From contig QZKS01000072.1 of assembly GCA_003599865.1 (NCBI GenBank), forward strand, positions 1 through 48,751: DNA of 48,751 nt. The letters are read 5' to 3'. The notes beneath the pieces are model-generated. The model did no database searches. It was given only the letters and a program-made list of their open reading frames with translations, and was not told the DNA's origin. The position numbers were made by a program, and so were the translations under genes. Below are positions 8,927-17,473 of this stretch, piece after piece. Each line of letters opens with the position of its first letter. Within the stretch, counting starts at the first letter, position 1. Source of the DNA: Desulfobacteraceae bacterium (GTDB lineage: Bacteria > Desulfobacterota > Desulfobacteria > Desulfobacterales > SURF-7).

Positions 8927-10204
8927 ATGAGTCAAAATTATCAAACCATGTGGAAGAATCTCGGACTTGATCTGAATGCCCATGATATGCTGCTGGAAGT
9001 TTTGGGAAAAGGTTATACCGATATTTATCTGTCGCAGAGCAATCGACCGACGGGTATGGGATATTTCGATTTTGTCATGAGCGAGGTTCATGGACTCAGA
9101 ATCAAGGAACTACTGGATGAGAAGGCGGCGGGACGAAAAATTGTTGGGTCCTATTGCGTGTTTGTTCCGGAAGAGATTATTCTGGCGGCAAACGCCACAC
9201 TTGTGGGTCTTTGTTCCGGCGCAGAGTTCGCGACAGAGGCTGTGGAAAAACTGTTGCCCCGGAATACCTGTGCGCTGATTAAATCGTCTTTCGGATTTAA
9301 ACTCGGAAAGGTATGCCCGTATCTGGAATGCGCGGATATGATTATCGGCGAGAACACCTGTGATGGTAAGAAAAAATCCTATGAAATATTAAATGATCTG
9401 GTGGCGCGGCTGTATGTCATGGATTTGCCGCAAATGAAGTCACCCGGCGGTAAAGCAATACTGAAATCCGAATATTACCGGCTTAAGGATGAAATGGAGA
9501 AACTGACAGGCGTGGTCATTGAAAAAGACCGGCTGAAACAAAGTATTGACATAGTAAATGCCAAACGGAAAGCAATTCACCGGTTATCCATCTTACGGAA
9601 AGCCAATCCGGTTCCCATTTCCGGTCTGGATGCACTTCTGGCCAATCAGGTGTTTTTTTATGATAATCCAGCCCGGTTTACCCAATCGGTCAATGCCCTG
9701 TGCGATGAGCTGGAAAACCGGGTGAAAGATAAAACCGGTGTATTCCCCGAAAGCACCCCCCGCATCCTGATTTCCGGATGTCCAATGGCTGTACCCAACT
9801 GGAAACTGCCATGGGTCATTGAAAATTCAGGCGGAGTAATCGTCGGTGAAGAATCCTGCGTAGGCGAACGCGGCACACGAAATCTGACAGATACCAGCGG
9901 AAATACGGTCGATGAACTCATGGAAGCCATTGTAAATCGTTATTTTGATATTGATTGCGCAGTCTTTACCCCCAATCCCGGCAGATTGCAGCATATCATG
10001 GAGATGAAAGAGGCATACAATGCCGATGGAGTGATTCATTACGGACTCCAGTTCTGTCAGCCTTACTCCATAGAATCCGGCCGGGTGGAAAAAGCCCTTC
10101 AAGCGGAAAATGTTCCTGTTCTGTGCGTTGAAACGGATTACAGCCAGACGGATATTGCGCAGCTTGAAACCCGTGTTCAGGCATTTATCGAAATGCTGAA
10201 ATAG
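8927..10204 (+). CDS. Double-cubane-cluster protein (2-hydroxyacyl-CoA dehydratase/BcrBC superfamily)
   Basis: The 425-residue protein belongs to the HgdB/BcrC-like superfamily and matches its double-cubane-cluster (YjiM-type) branch. Cysteines occur at 77 (SYCVFVPEE), 96 (LCSGAE), 115 (PRNTC), 130 and 135 (KVCPYLEC) and 145 (ENTCDGKKKSYE), with more in GCPMAVPNWK, GEESCVGERG and LQFCQPYS. Known members hold an [8Fe-9S] double cubane and do ATP-driven low-potential reduction of small molecules; the physiological substrate is unknown. The usual partner, a BadF/HgdC-type ATPase activator, is not encoded nearby. The next gene is an iron-sulfur protein 38 nt downstream that may donate electrons. 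Confidence 0.85.
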   Translation: MSQNYQTMWKNLGLDLNAHDMLLEVLGKGYTDIYLSQSNRPTGMGYFDFVMSEVHGLRIKELLDEKAAGRKIVGSYCVFVPEEIILAANATLVGLCSGAEFATEAVEKLLPRNTCALIKSSFGFKLGKVCPYLECADMIIGENTCDGKKKSYEILNDLVARLYVMDLPQMKSPGGKAILKSEYYRLKDEMEKLTGVVIEKDRLKQSIDIVNAKRKAIHRLSILRKANPVPISGLDALLANQVFFYDNPARFTQSVNALCDELENRVKDKTGVFPESTPRILISGCPMAVPNWKLPWVIENSGGVIVGEESCVGERGTRNLTDTSGNTVDELMEAIVNRYFDIDCAVFTPNPGRLQHIMEMKEAYNADGVIHYGLQFCQPYSIESGRVEKALQAENVPVLCVETDYSQTDIAQLETRVQAFIEMLK

Positions 10205-10242
10205 CACGGGTACCCTTTCTGAAAAAGGAGGCATTAGAAATC

Positions 10243-11181
10243 GTGATTAAAAAATCCACCCGGAATTTCTGGAAAATACAGAAAGAGGGGGCATGGGGTA
10301 TCCAGAGAATCCTGAACATGATCCACGGATACATGTACTATACGCTATATGATCATTACGTGACCAGCTCACTTGTATTGTTGCGGTTTTTGGGGAAATT
10401 TCCGAAATTCATTTATCAGGTGATCGCAATTGATTTTTTAGCCACCCGGTTTCACTGCAAAATTCTCACCTACGAAAACGCCCGAAAACTTGTGGCGCTG
10501 GAAGAAAGTGTGGTTCTCCCCACTGAAAAATCCAAAAAAATTATCCCCTGGGAAATTGCCAACAAGCTTATATTCAATCACAAAAATCATCTGGCCATTG
10601 TGGATTGTCCATGCCGTCTGGAAAAGAAGACTGCCGGTAAAAAATACTGCGAACCGGTTCACACCTGTGTTTTTATGGGAAAGACCAGCGTGGATTTTAT
10701 TACCAGTCATATGTCGAGGATGCATGGCACAAGGGCTGCAAAGGAACAGGTGCTGAATCTGCTGAAGGAACAGCATCAGCGGGGGATGGTGTTTACGATC
10801 TGGTTCAAGGACGCGACAGGATATCGTGGCGGGGTATTGTGTTCCTGCTGCTCTTGCTGTTGCGCCGGCATGGAGGTCGAGTTGTTATCCCGCAAAAAAG
10901 GAATTCAAGGATTGAAACTGACAGCTCCCTCCGGCTACTCCGCCGTGACCGACTTACAAACCTGTAATGTCTGTGGAAAGTGCATCCAGGCATGCCCCTA
11001 TCAGGCCCGGCAGATCATCGAGACGGATGGGGAAAAACGATTGATCGAGTCCATCGAATTGTGCATGGGTTGCGGCGTATGCGTGGACATCTGTCCCGCC
11101 AATGCGATCGCTTTAAAGGTCGATCCGGAAAAGGGAGAAATATTCGATGTCGACCTTATTGTTCAACAAGCATCCATCTAA
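10243..11181 (+). CDS. 4Fe-4S ferredoxin-domain protein partnering the double-cubane protein
   Basis: The 312-residue protein uses a GTG start after AAGGAGG. Its C-terminus has two 4Fe-4S motifs, CNVCGKCIQACP and CMGCGVCVDICP. An unusual cysteine-dense patch (CSCCSCCCAG) lies in the middle, and VDCPCRLEKK plus YCEPVHTC further upstream may bind additional clusters. The N-terminal ~80 residues are amphipathic or hydrophobic without a clear signal peptide. Similar proteins with a middle cysteine patch and C-terminal diferredoxin occur in anaerobes, but their role is unassigned. Position suggests electron transfer to the upstream double-cubane enzyme; this is inference. Confidence 0.8.
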   Translation: MIKKSTRNFWKIQKEGAWGIQRILNMIHGYMYYTLYDHYVTSSLVLLRFLGKFPKFIYQVIAIDFLATRFHCKILTYENARKLVALEESVVLPTEKSKKIIPWEIANKLIFNHKNHLAIVDCPCRLEKKTAGKKYCEPVHTCVFMGKTSVDFITSHMSRMHGTRAAKEQVLNLLKEQHQRGMVFTIWFKDATGYRGGVLCSCCSCCCAGMEVELLSRKKGIQGLKLTAPSGYSAVTDLQTCNVCGKCIQACPYQARQIIETDGEKRLIESIELCMGCGVCVDICPANAIALKVDPEKGEIFDVDLIVQQASI

Positions 11182-11204
11182 ATATACTCAAATAAAGGTG
11201 GCAC

Positions 11205-11327
11205 ATGTCAATGAGAATGCAACGAATCTTCATCACTTATTTGCTCGTAACACCGCTGCTTGTTCTTCTTATGGTCGTTCTTCTTTTGATGTCCTGGACC
11301 ATTGAGAGGTACCAATTAAAAAAATAG
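11205..11327 (+). CDS. 40-residue single-pass membrane protein
   Basis: An ATG at 11205 follows AAAGGTGG at good spacing, 23 nt after the ferredoxin gene. It encodes a basic N-terminus (MSMRMQR), one hydrophobic helix of about 23 residues and a charged tail ERYQLKK before TAG. The pattern fits a small membrane subunit or regulator. No family is recognised. Ribosome site, composition and operon position argue for a real gene despite its size. Confidence 0.55.
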   Translation: MSMRMQRIFITYLLVTPLLVLLMVVLLLMSWTIERYQLKK

Positions 11328-11387
11328 AAGGCTTTTTCTTTTGATGTTTGATTATGGTAAATTTTTCAACAAAGGGAGATAACAATA

Positions 11388-11597
11388 ATGAAATACGGTG
11401 CGAGAAATACCATCAAGGCAAAAGTGAAATCCGTAAAAAAAGGCGATGTAATGGCACTGGTGAAGTTTGATGTCATACAGGCGGATGAAATGGCATCGGT
11501 TCTGACCACTGAATCGGTTGAAGCAATGGGGCTTCAGCCGGGCGACGAGATTCAACTGATTATCAAGGCGATTCATGTTCTACCTGTCAAGGCATGA
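11388..11597 (+). CDS. mop: Mop-type molybdenum-pterin/molybdate-binding protein (TOBE domain)
   Basis: The 69-residue protein is one Mop/TOBE unit: it opens with ARNTIKAKV, continues VKKGDVMALVKFDV, and ends with SVEAMGLQPGDEIQLIIKA. Mop proteins form oligomers that store or buffer molybdate or tungstate oxyanions in the cytoplasm. AAAGGGAG lies 7-8 nt before the ATG. It follows the ferredoxin and small membrane genes, so it may be cotranscribed with the double-cubane locus, whose metal link is unexplained. Mo/W enzymes such as formate dehydrogenase are expected elsewhere in this genome. Confidence 0.9.
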   Translation: MKYGARNTIKAKVKSVKKGDVMALVKFDVIQADEMASVLTTESVEAMGLQPGDEIQLIIKAIHVLPVKA

Positions 11598-12121
11598 TTA
11601 TATCCATCGGATGGATTCATATTGTCCATAATAGAAAATTACTATACTTACTTTCAACGCGATAGATATTTTCATTTTGACAAATGTTTTACCGATGGAT
11701 TATAAAAACAATTTTTAAAATCGGAGCGGATTTCAAAACTAAATTTTGAAATCCGTCCATCGGACATATATTTTTTTTGATCAGGAAGTCATCAATGTAT
11801 CGATTTTTCGGTTTTACCTGAGCGATTACAAATACAATCCTACCCGGGTTGGTAGACGCTGGATAGCCTGAAAAATTGATGTCTTTCCCTTCTCTTTTTT
11901 CTTGACACATTACAATCACATTCAGGCCTGTCTTGCAAATGGGTTATAGGACCACCATTTTGTTCAATGGATAGGCTTTTGCAATTCAACGAACAATAAT
12001 ATTCGGGCTGTTCCGTATTTGAAAATTCAGGTTGCAAGCCTTAACCGTAAAGATGCCGGCTGATGTAATGGAATAAGCCGTTACTTCAACCCGGAAAGCA
12101 ATTTTGTTGAAAGGAAAAAAA
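11598..12121. other. 524-nt intergenic region with nested inverted repeats
   Basis: No coding frame is convincing here. The region holds ATCCAT-CGG-ATGGAT (11602-11616), the large hairpin at 11692-11763 described separately, and an A/T-rich stretch before the Hdr cluster. It probably contains the 3' end of the mop transcript and the promoter of the Hdr operon, but no clear -35/-10 pair was fixed. Confidence 0.5.
11692..11763. repeat. Nested hairpin (possible terminator or regulatory RNA)
   Basis: An inner perfect 12-bp stem CGGATTTCAAAA (11727-11738) pairs with TTTTGAAATCCG (11744-11755) around CTAAA. It is enclosed by CCGATGGA (11692-11699) and TCCATCGG (11756-11763). A run of eight T follows about 8 nt later. 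The same CCATCGG core recurs in the short palindrome at 11602-11616. Confidence 0.55.
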
Positions 12122-13429
12122 ATGACTGAAGCCCTTACAATCGGAAAAGAGTGGAAGACGGCATTTAAAGAAAAAATCATGAGCAGGCTCCCCAACGGAG
12201 CCAATCTGAATCTCTGTCTGACATGTGGTGCCTGCGCATCCGGCTGCCCGGCAACCGGACTGGCAAATATGGACCCGCGCAAGTTTGTCCGGATGGTGGC
12301 CCTGGGGCTGGATGAAGAACTGACCAGGCATCCGTGGGTATGGATGTGTTCCATGTGCAAGCGATGCAGTTATGTATGTCCCATGAATATCGATATAGCC
12401 GCAATGGTATATCAGGGACGTCAGCTCTGGCCCCGGGAAGAACGCCCAAAAGGAATTCTCGGATCATGTGACATGGCATTGCGCAATGACAGTTGCAGCG
12501 CCATGGGAACACCTGAAGACGACTTTCGGTTTGTTGTTGAGGATATTCTCGAAGAGATCCATGAAACCCAGCCCGGATGGGAAGATCTTAAGGCGCCGAT
12601 CGATCAGGAGGGAGCTCATTTTTTCCTGAGCCAGAATTCCCGTGAACCGGTAACCGAGCCTGAAGAGATGGCGCCGCTCTGGAAAATTCTCCATCTAGCC
12701 GGAGCGGACTGGACATACAGCTGCACGGGATGGGGCGGTGAAAACTACTGCATGTTCCTTGCGGATGACGAGAACTGGAAAACCATAACCGAAAAAACCC
12801 TGAAATCGGCAATGAATCTGGGATGCAAGGTTTATCTGAACACCGAGTGCGGGCATTCGACATTCTCCGTATGGATGGGTCAGCAGCGTCATAAAATCGA
12901 AACGGACCTGCAAATCGCACCCATGGTTTCCTATTACGCAAAATGGATCAGGGAAGGAAAACTGAAGGTTAATTCAGACTGGAACAAGGACCTGAAGGTC
13001 AAATTCACCGTACAGGACCCCTGTAATCTGGTCCGCAAAGGTTTCGGAGATACCTTTGCGGATGAACTGCGGTTTGTCACGAAAGCTGCCGTCGGGGAAG
13101 GAAATTTCATTGATACCGTTCCCAACAAATCCAACAACTATTGCTGCGGAGGCGGAGGCGGATTTTTACAAAATGGGTACAAGGAGGAACGCCTCCGTTA
13201 TGGCCTTCTGAAGCATAAGCAGATTGACGCAACCGATGCGACATATGTCATCACTCCCTGCCATAACTGCCACGCCCAGATTGAAGAGCTTGGTGAACAT
13301 TATGGAAAAGGAAAATACCGGGCCGTTCACCTTTGGACGATCATAGCCCTTTCACTGGGTATTCTCGGAGAAAACGAGCGTACCTACCTTGGACCGGATC
13401 TGGTGGAGGTCAATCTGCCGGGCTATTGA
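12122..13429 (+). CDS. hdrD-like: HdrC-HdrB-type fusion (HdrD-like CCG-domain iron-sulfur protein)
   Basis: The ATG at 12122 is preferred because GAAAGGA stands 7 nt before it; an in-frame TTG at 12104 adds six residues. The 435-residue protein begins with an HdrC-like pair of 4Fe-4S motifs (Cys 32/35/38/42 and 76/79/82/86). Two HdrB-like cysteine-rich CCG regions follow. The second has the full pattern DPCN, NYCCGGGG and PCHNC, which in HdrB holds the non-cubane [4Fe-4S] centre. The first (SCTGWGG, NTECGHS) lacks the CC and CxxC elements. It starts the Hdr/Mvh/MetFV cluster and would receive electrons from HdrA for reduction of a disulfide or other acceptor. Confidence 0.88.
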   Translation: MTEALTIGKEWKTAFKEKIMSRLPNGANLNLCLTCGACASGCPATGLANMDPRKFVRMVALGLDEELTRHPWVWMCSMCKRCSYVCPMNIDIAAMVYQGRQLWPREERPKGILGSCDMALRNDSCSAMGTPEDDFRFVVEDILEEIHETQPGWEDLKAPIDQEGAHFFLSQNSREPVTEPEEMAPLWKILHLAGADWTYSCTGWGGENYCMFLADDENWKTITEKTLKSAMNLGCKVYLNTECGHSTFSVWMGQQRHKIETDLQIAPMVSYYAKWIREGKLKVNSDWNKDLKVKFTVQDPCNLVRKGFGDTFADELRFVTKAAVGEGNFIDTVPNKSNNYCCGGGGGFLQNGYKEERLRYGLLKHKQIDATDATYVITPCHNCHAQIEELGEHYGKGKYRAVHLWTIIALSLGILGENERTYLGPDLVEVNLPGY

Positions 13430-13486
13430 TTTACGGAAGTTCAGACAACAACGATTATCGTTAACGGGAATATCGAGGTAAATATC

Positions 13487-13933
13487 ATGTCCGATTGGGA
13501 ACCGAAAATTATCGCGTTTTTTTGCAATTGGTGTACCTACGGCGCTGCCGACCTTGCCGGAGTCAGCCGCTTGCAGTATCCGCCCAATATCCGCGTCATC
13601 CGGGTGCCGTGCAGCGGCCGGATCAGCACGAAATTTATTCTTTCCGCATTCCGGGAGGGAGCTGACGGAGTCTGGGTATCCGGATGCCATCCAGGAGATT
13701 GCCACTATATTGAAGGGAACTACTATGCCAGGAAAAAATTTCTCCTGTTCAAAAATCTGATGGATCACATGGGAATCGAACCAGGCCGTCTCCATTTTGC
13801 ATGGATCTCCTCTGCAGAATCAACCAAGTTCCAGAAAATTGCAACAGAGGTGTGCGATTCCGTAAAGCAGGCAGGGCCATCCATACAGTTTAACAAAAGA
13901 GCCGGACTTCCGGCACAAGCGCATTTATCGTAA
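13487..13933 (+). CDS. mvhD: MvhD/FrhD-type hydrogenase delta subunit, copy 1
   Basis: The 148-residue protein carries the [2Fe-2S] ligands of MvhD: CNWC at 13-16, CSGR at about 43, and SGCHPGDCHY around 67-75. MvhD passes electrons between a partner oxidoreductase and the flavin of HdrA. All ligand positions are Cys, with no in-frame TGA, unlike the selenocysteine versions known in some anaerobes. The C-terminal ~20 residues are variable compared with copies 2 and 3. It lies between the HdrD-like gene and the truncated hdrA. Confidence 0.93.
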   Translation: MSDWEPKIIAFFCNWCTYGAADLAGVSRLQYPPNIRVIRVPCSGRISTKFILSAFREGADGVWVSGCHPGDCHYIEGNYYARKKFLLFKNLMDHMGIEPGRLHFAWISSAESTKFQKIATEVCDSVKQAGPSIQFNKRAGLPAQAHLS

Positions 13934-13959
13934 CGGTATATCGCACCGGAGGATTGAAG

Positions 13960-14346
13960 ATGACAAAACAAAATTCCGTTATCGGATCGGTAATGGTAGT
14001 CGGTGGAGGGGTTTCCGGCATCAAGGCGGCACTGGATCTGGCTGAATCCGGATATTATGTCTATGTGGTTGAAAAAACACCGGCCATCGGCGGCGTCATG
14101 TCCCAACTGGACAAGACTTTTCCGACTGCGGACTGTTCCATGTGCATACTGTCTCCCTATCTTGTGGAGACCGGCCGGCATCAGAATATAGAATTGATTA
14201 CCTACGCGGATGTTGAATCGGTGGAAGGGAACCCCGGAAATTTCCGGGTTAAGGTCAAAAAGAAAGCACGTTCCATCCGCCCGGAATTGTGCACCGGATG
14301 CCGGGCTTGTGTGGATGCATGCCCGGTAACCCAGCAGGCAGAATGA
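13960..14346 (+). CDS. Truncated HdrA paralogue (N-terminal FAD segment plus one 4Fe-4S motif)
   Basis: The ATG at 13960 follows CCGGAGGA. The 128 residues match only the N-terminus of the HdrA genes downstream: the Rossmann GGGVSGIKAALDLAESGYY, the QLDKTFPTADCSMCILSP block and one 4Fe-4S motif CTGCRACVDACP, then a TGA. Most of the FAD domain, the CCG-like motifs and the C-terminal ferredoxin are absent. The next gene repeats this segment almost word for word, so this is a partial tandem duplicate. It retains an intact ribosome site and frame and may be expressed, but it cannot do full HdrA chemistry alone. Confidence 0.8.
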   Translation: MTKQNSVIGSVMVVGGGVSGIKAALDLAESGYYVYVVEKTPAIGGVMSQLDKTFPTADCSMCILSPYLVETGRHQNIELITYADVESVEGNPGNFRVKVKKKARSIRPELCTGCRACVDACPVTQQAE

Positions 14347-14383
14347 TATCGGAATGAAACAGAGAACCAAAGGAGATTTTTTC

Positions 14384-17300
14384 ATGCCAACAGATTTGAC
14401 CGGCGCCGTTCTGATTGCCGGAGGCGGCATCACGGGCATCCAGTCTGCCCTGGATCTGGCCAACTCCGGTTACTATGTCTACATTGTGGAAAAGACCCCT
14501 TCCATCGGCGGCACCATGGCGCAATTGGACAAAACCTTTCCGACCAATGACTGCTCCATGTGCATCCTGTCTCCGAAACTGGTGGAGGTCGGGCGGCATA
14601 TGAATATTGAAATCATCACTCTTGCCGAAATACAGGAGGTTCGTGGCTCCGCAGGCAGCTTTGAAGTGGATGTTTTTCAAAAGGCCCGGTATGTCGACAT
14701 GAAAAAATGCATTGCCTGTGGAGCCTGCGTGGAAAAATGCCCCAAAAAAGTGGATGATGCATTCAATCTCAATCTGGTCAAACGAAAAGCCATCTATGTT
14801 CCGTATCCCCAGGCCGTTCCCCTGAAATACACCATTGATGCAGCAAACTGTCTGAAATTGACAAAAGACAAGTGCGGTAATTGTGAAAAGGTTTGCCCGG
14901 CAGGAGCGATTCAATTTGATGATCAGGATAAAAAGCGAACACTACGTGTGGGAGCCATGATCCTGGCACCTGGTTTTGAAACTTTTGATCCGTCCGGATT
15001 GGATATTTACGGTTACGGAACTTTGCCGAATGTTGTGACGGCCATTGAGTTTGAGCGTATCCTGAGTGCTTCCGGACCCTATGAAGGACATCTGAAAAGA
15101 CCTTCGGACAAAACCCAGCCGGAAAAAATTGCCTGGCTGCAATGCGTTGGATCAAGGAGTATCAGAGAAGATGCAAAACCATATTGTTCCGGTGTCTGCT
15201 GCATGTATGCCATCAAGGAAGCCGTCATTGCAAAAGAGCATTCAGACCGGGAGCTGGATACCGCCATCTTTTTCATGGACATGAGAACCCATGGCAAGGA
15301 TTTTGAAAAAACATTTGAACGTGCCAAAAATGAAAGCCATGTCCGGTTTATCCGTTCACGGGTTCATTCCATTGAAGCCATTCAGGGTTCAGATGACCTC
15401 AAACTCATGTATATAGATGATGAGGGGAAGGTGACTTCTGAAATTTTTAATATGGTGGTATTGTCAGTTGGAATGGACATATCCGAAGGCAGCCAAAACC
15501 TTGCAGCAAAACTTGGGGTAGAGCTGAATTCAGACGGCTTTGCAGAAACAGGATGTTACACCCCGGTCAGTACATCCCGCCCGGGCATTTACGTGAGCGG
15601 CGTGTTCAGCGGGCCCAAGGACATCCCTCAGTCGGTCATGGAGGCAAGCGCTGCGGCCGCAGCCTCATCCACACTGCTTTCGGCCGCCAGAAACACGCTG
15701 ACTCAAAAAAGAAGCGTTCCGGAAGAAGCGGACATCACCGGCCAGGAGCCCCGGATCGGGGTTTTTGTCTGCCATTGCGGGTCCAACATCGGGGGTGTGG
15801 TGGATGTTCCGGCAGTCAAGGAACATGCGGAAAAGCTTCCCTGCGTTGTATTTTCCACCCACAGTCTGTTTACATGCAGTCAGGACTCCCAGGAAAACAT
15901 CAAAAAAGCCATCAAGGAGCACCACCTGAATCGTGTGGTCATCGCCTCCTGTTCGCCCAGAACCCATGAAGCGCTTTTTCAGGAAACCATTGAGGAGGCC
16001 GGAATCAATCCGTATCTGCTGGAGTTCACCAATATCCGGGATCAGAATTCCTGGGTTCATATGCATAACCCCGAGGCTGCCACAAGAAAAGCCAAAGACC
16101 TGGTGCAGATGGCCGTTGCCAAGGTTGCTCTCCTGGAACCGCTCAAAAGACTTCAGATCCAGGTCAACCCAGGCGCATTGATCATCGGCGGCGGGATTGC
16201 CGGCATGGCTACCGCCCTGAATCTGGCAGAGCAGGGATTCCACTCCTATCTGGTTGAAAAAGACGATGCCCTGGGAGGAAATGCGCGAAAGCACTCCCTG
16301 AAAACCTGGAAGGGAGACATGGTTGCCGATTATCTTTCCGATCTGACGGACAAGGTAAACCGGAATCCGAATATTGAAGTGTTATTGTCCTCAAATATTA
16401 CCGCTGTTGACGGTTTTGTGGGCAATTTCAGCACAACCGTTGCTTCAGGCGGCAATCAGCAAATCATCGAACATGGTGCCGTGGTTCTGGCAACCGGAGG
16501 CCGTGCCTCCGAACCGGACGAATACCTGCTCGGAAAGAGCGAAAGGGTGTTCAAATGGCGAGAACTCACGAATTTGCTGGAAAAAGATCCGGAACGTCTT
16601 GAACAGACCGGCACCGTGGCATTCATCCAGTGTGTGGGAAGCCGGGAACCGGATCATCCCTATTGCTCGAAAATCTGCTGCACCGCATCCATCCGGAGTG
16701 CCATCTTTTTGAAGGAGAAAAAACCTTCCATGAGGATTTTTATTCTGTATCGGGATATTCGTACATACGGCTTGCGGGAGGCGCTGTATCTAAAGGCCAG
16801 AGATCTCGGCATCATTTTTATCAGATATAACCGGAATGAAAAACCAGTTGTGGAAAGGGATGGCGAAATCGGTCTTCTGCTGACCGTTACGGATCACATC
16901 CTGAAGCGTTCTGTTCAGCTGAGGATCGACTATTTGAGCCTGGCAACCGCGATTGTTCCGGATTATCAAAAAGACATTGCACAGATGCTGAAAGTACCGG
17001 GTAATGGTGAAGGCTTTTATATGGAAGCCCACATGAAACTCAGGCCGGTGGATTTTGCAACGGACGGCATTTATCTGTGCGGTCTGGCCCATTATCCAAA
17101 ACCGGTTGAAGAAACCATTGCCCAGGCCCAGGCCGCAGCCGCCCGCGCGGCATGCCTTCTGGTAAAACCGTTTATTGATATTGAACCTATAGTGTCCAAT
17201 GTGGACGCGGAAAAATGCATCGGCTGCGGCTTGTGTGAAAGCTCTTGCAGTTTTGGAGCGATCCGGCTGAAGGCCATTGCCGGTGTGGGCTATCGTGCGG

Positions 17301-17431
17301 AAAATTTTTCAGCCTTGTGCAAGGGCTGCGGGGTCTGCGCTGCCGCCTGTCCGCAGCAGGCAATTGATATGAAACATTTCAGCGACAGACAGCTCATGGC
17401 GGCGATCCGGGCCGGGATTGTCGCTGCATGA
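14384..17431 (+). CDS. hdrA: HdrA-type flavin electron-bifurcating subunit, long (double) form, copy 1
   Basis: The ATG at 14384 is chosen because AAAGGAGA lies just ahead; an upstream in-frame ATG at 14354 has no such site. The 1015-residue protein is two HdrA-like halves. The first has FAD motif GGGITGIQ, 4Fe-4S ligands at Cys 109/112/115/119, a second cluster region with an altered first spacing (CLKLTKDKCGNCEKVC) and CVGSR...YCSGVCC. The second starts near residue 457 with RIGVFVCHCG, has another FAD motif GGGIAGMA near 600 and CVGSREP...CSKICC. Two C-terminal ferredoxin motifs end it (CIGCGLCESSC, CKGCGVCAAACP). HdrA FAD splits electron pairs between ferredoxin and a second acceptor. Confidence 0.93.
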   Translation: MPTDLTGAVLIAGGGITGIQSALDLANSGYYVYIVEKTPSIGGTMAQLDKTFPTNDCSMCILSPKLVEVGRHMNIEIITLAEIQEVRGSAGSFEVDVFQKARYVDMKKCIACGACVEKCPKKVDDAFNLNLVKRKAIYVPYPQAVPLKYTIDAANCLKLTKDKCGNCEKVCPAGAIQFDDQDKKRTLRVGAMILAPGFETFDPSGLDIYGYGTLPNVVTAIEFERILSASGPYEGHLKRPSDKTQPEKIAWLQCVGSRSIREDAKPYCSGVCCMYAIKEAVIAKEHSDRELDTAIFFMDMRTHGKDFEKTFERAKNESHVRFIRSRVHSIEAIQGSDDLKLMYIDDEGKVTSEIFNMVVLSVGMDISEGSQNLAAKLGVELNSDGFAETGCYTPVSTSRPGIYVSGVFSGPKDIPQSVMEASAAAAASSTLLSAARNTLTQKRSVPEEADITGQEPRIGVFVCHCGSNIGGVVDVPAVKEHAEKLPCVVFSTHSLFTCSQDSQENIKKAIKEHHLNRVVIASCSPRTHEALFQETIEEAGINPYLLEFTNIRDQNSWVHMHNPEAATRKAKDLVQMAVAKVALLEPLKRLQIQVNPGALIIGGGIAGMATALNLAEQGFHSYLVEKDDALGGNARKHSLKTWKGDMVADYLSDLTDKVNRNPNIEVLLSSNITAVDGFVGNFSTTVASGGNQQIIEHGAVVLATGGRASEPDEYLLGKSERVFKWRELTNLLEKDPERLEQTGTVAFIQCVGSREPDHPYCSKICCTASIRSAIFLKEKKPSMRIFILYRDIRTYGLREALYLKARDLGIIFIRYNRNEKPVVERDGEIGLLLTVTDHILKRSVQLRIDYLSLATAIVPDYQKDIAQMLKVPGNGEGFYMEAHMKLRPVDFATDGIYLCGLAHYPKPVEETIAQAQAAAARAACLLVKPFIDIEPIVSNVDAEKCIGCGLCESSCSFGAIRLKAIAGVGYRAENFSALCKGCGVCAAACPQQAIDMKHFSDRQLMAAIRAGIVAA

Positions 17432-17473
17432 AAGCTGCCTGAAGAGACAGAATGATCGTAAGGAGTAACTTGA

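Noticed and set aside
14344-14386. TGA ending the short HdrA as a Sec codon joining it to the next HdrA
   Set aside because: The frame beyond the TGA has no HdrA similarity, and the next gene restarts with a full N-terminus in a different frame with its own ribosome site.
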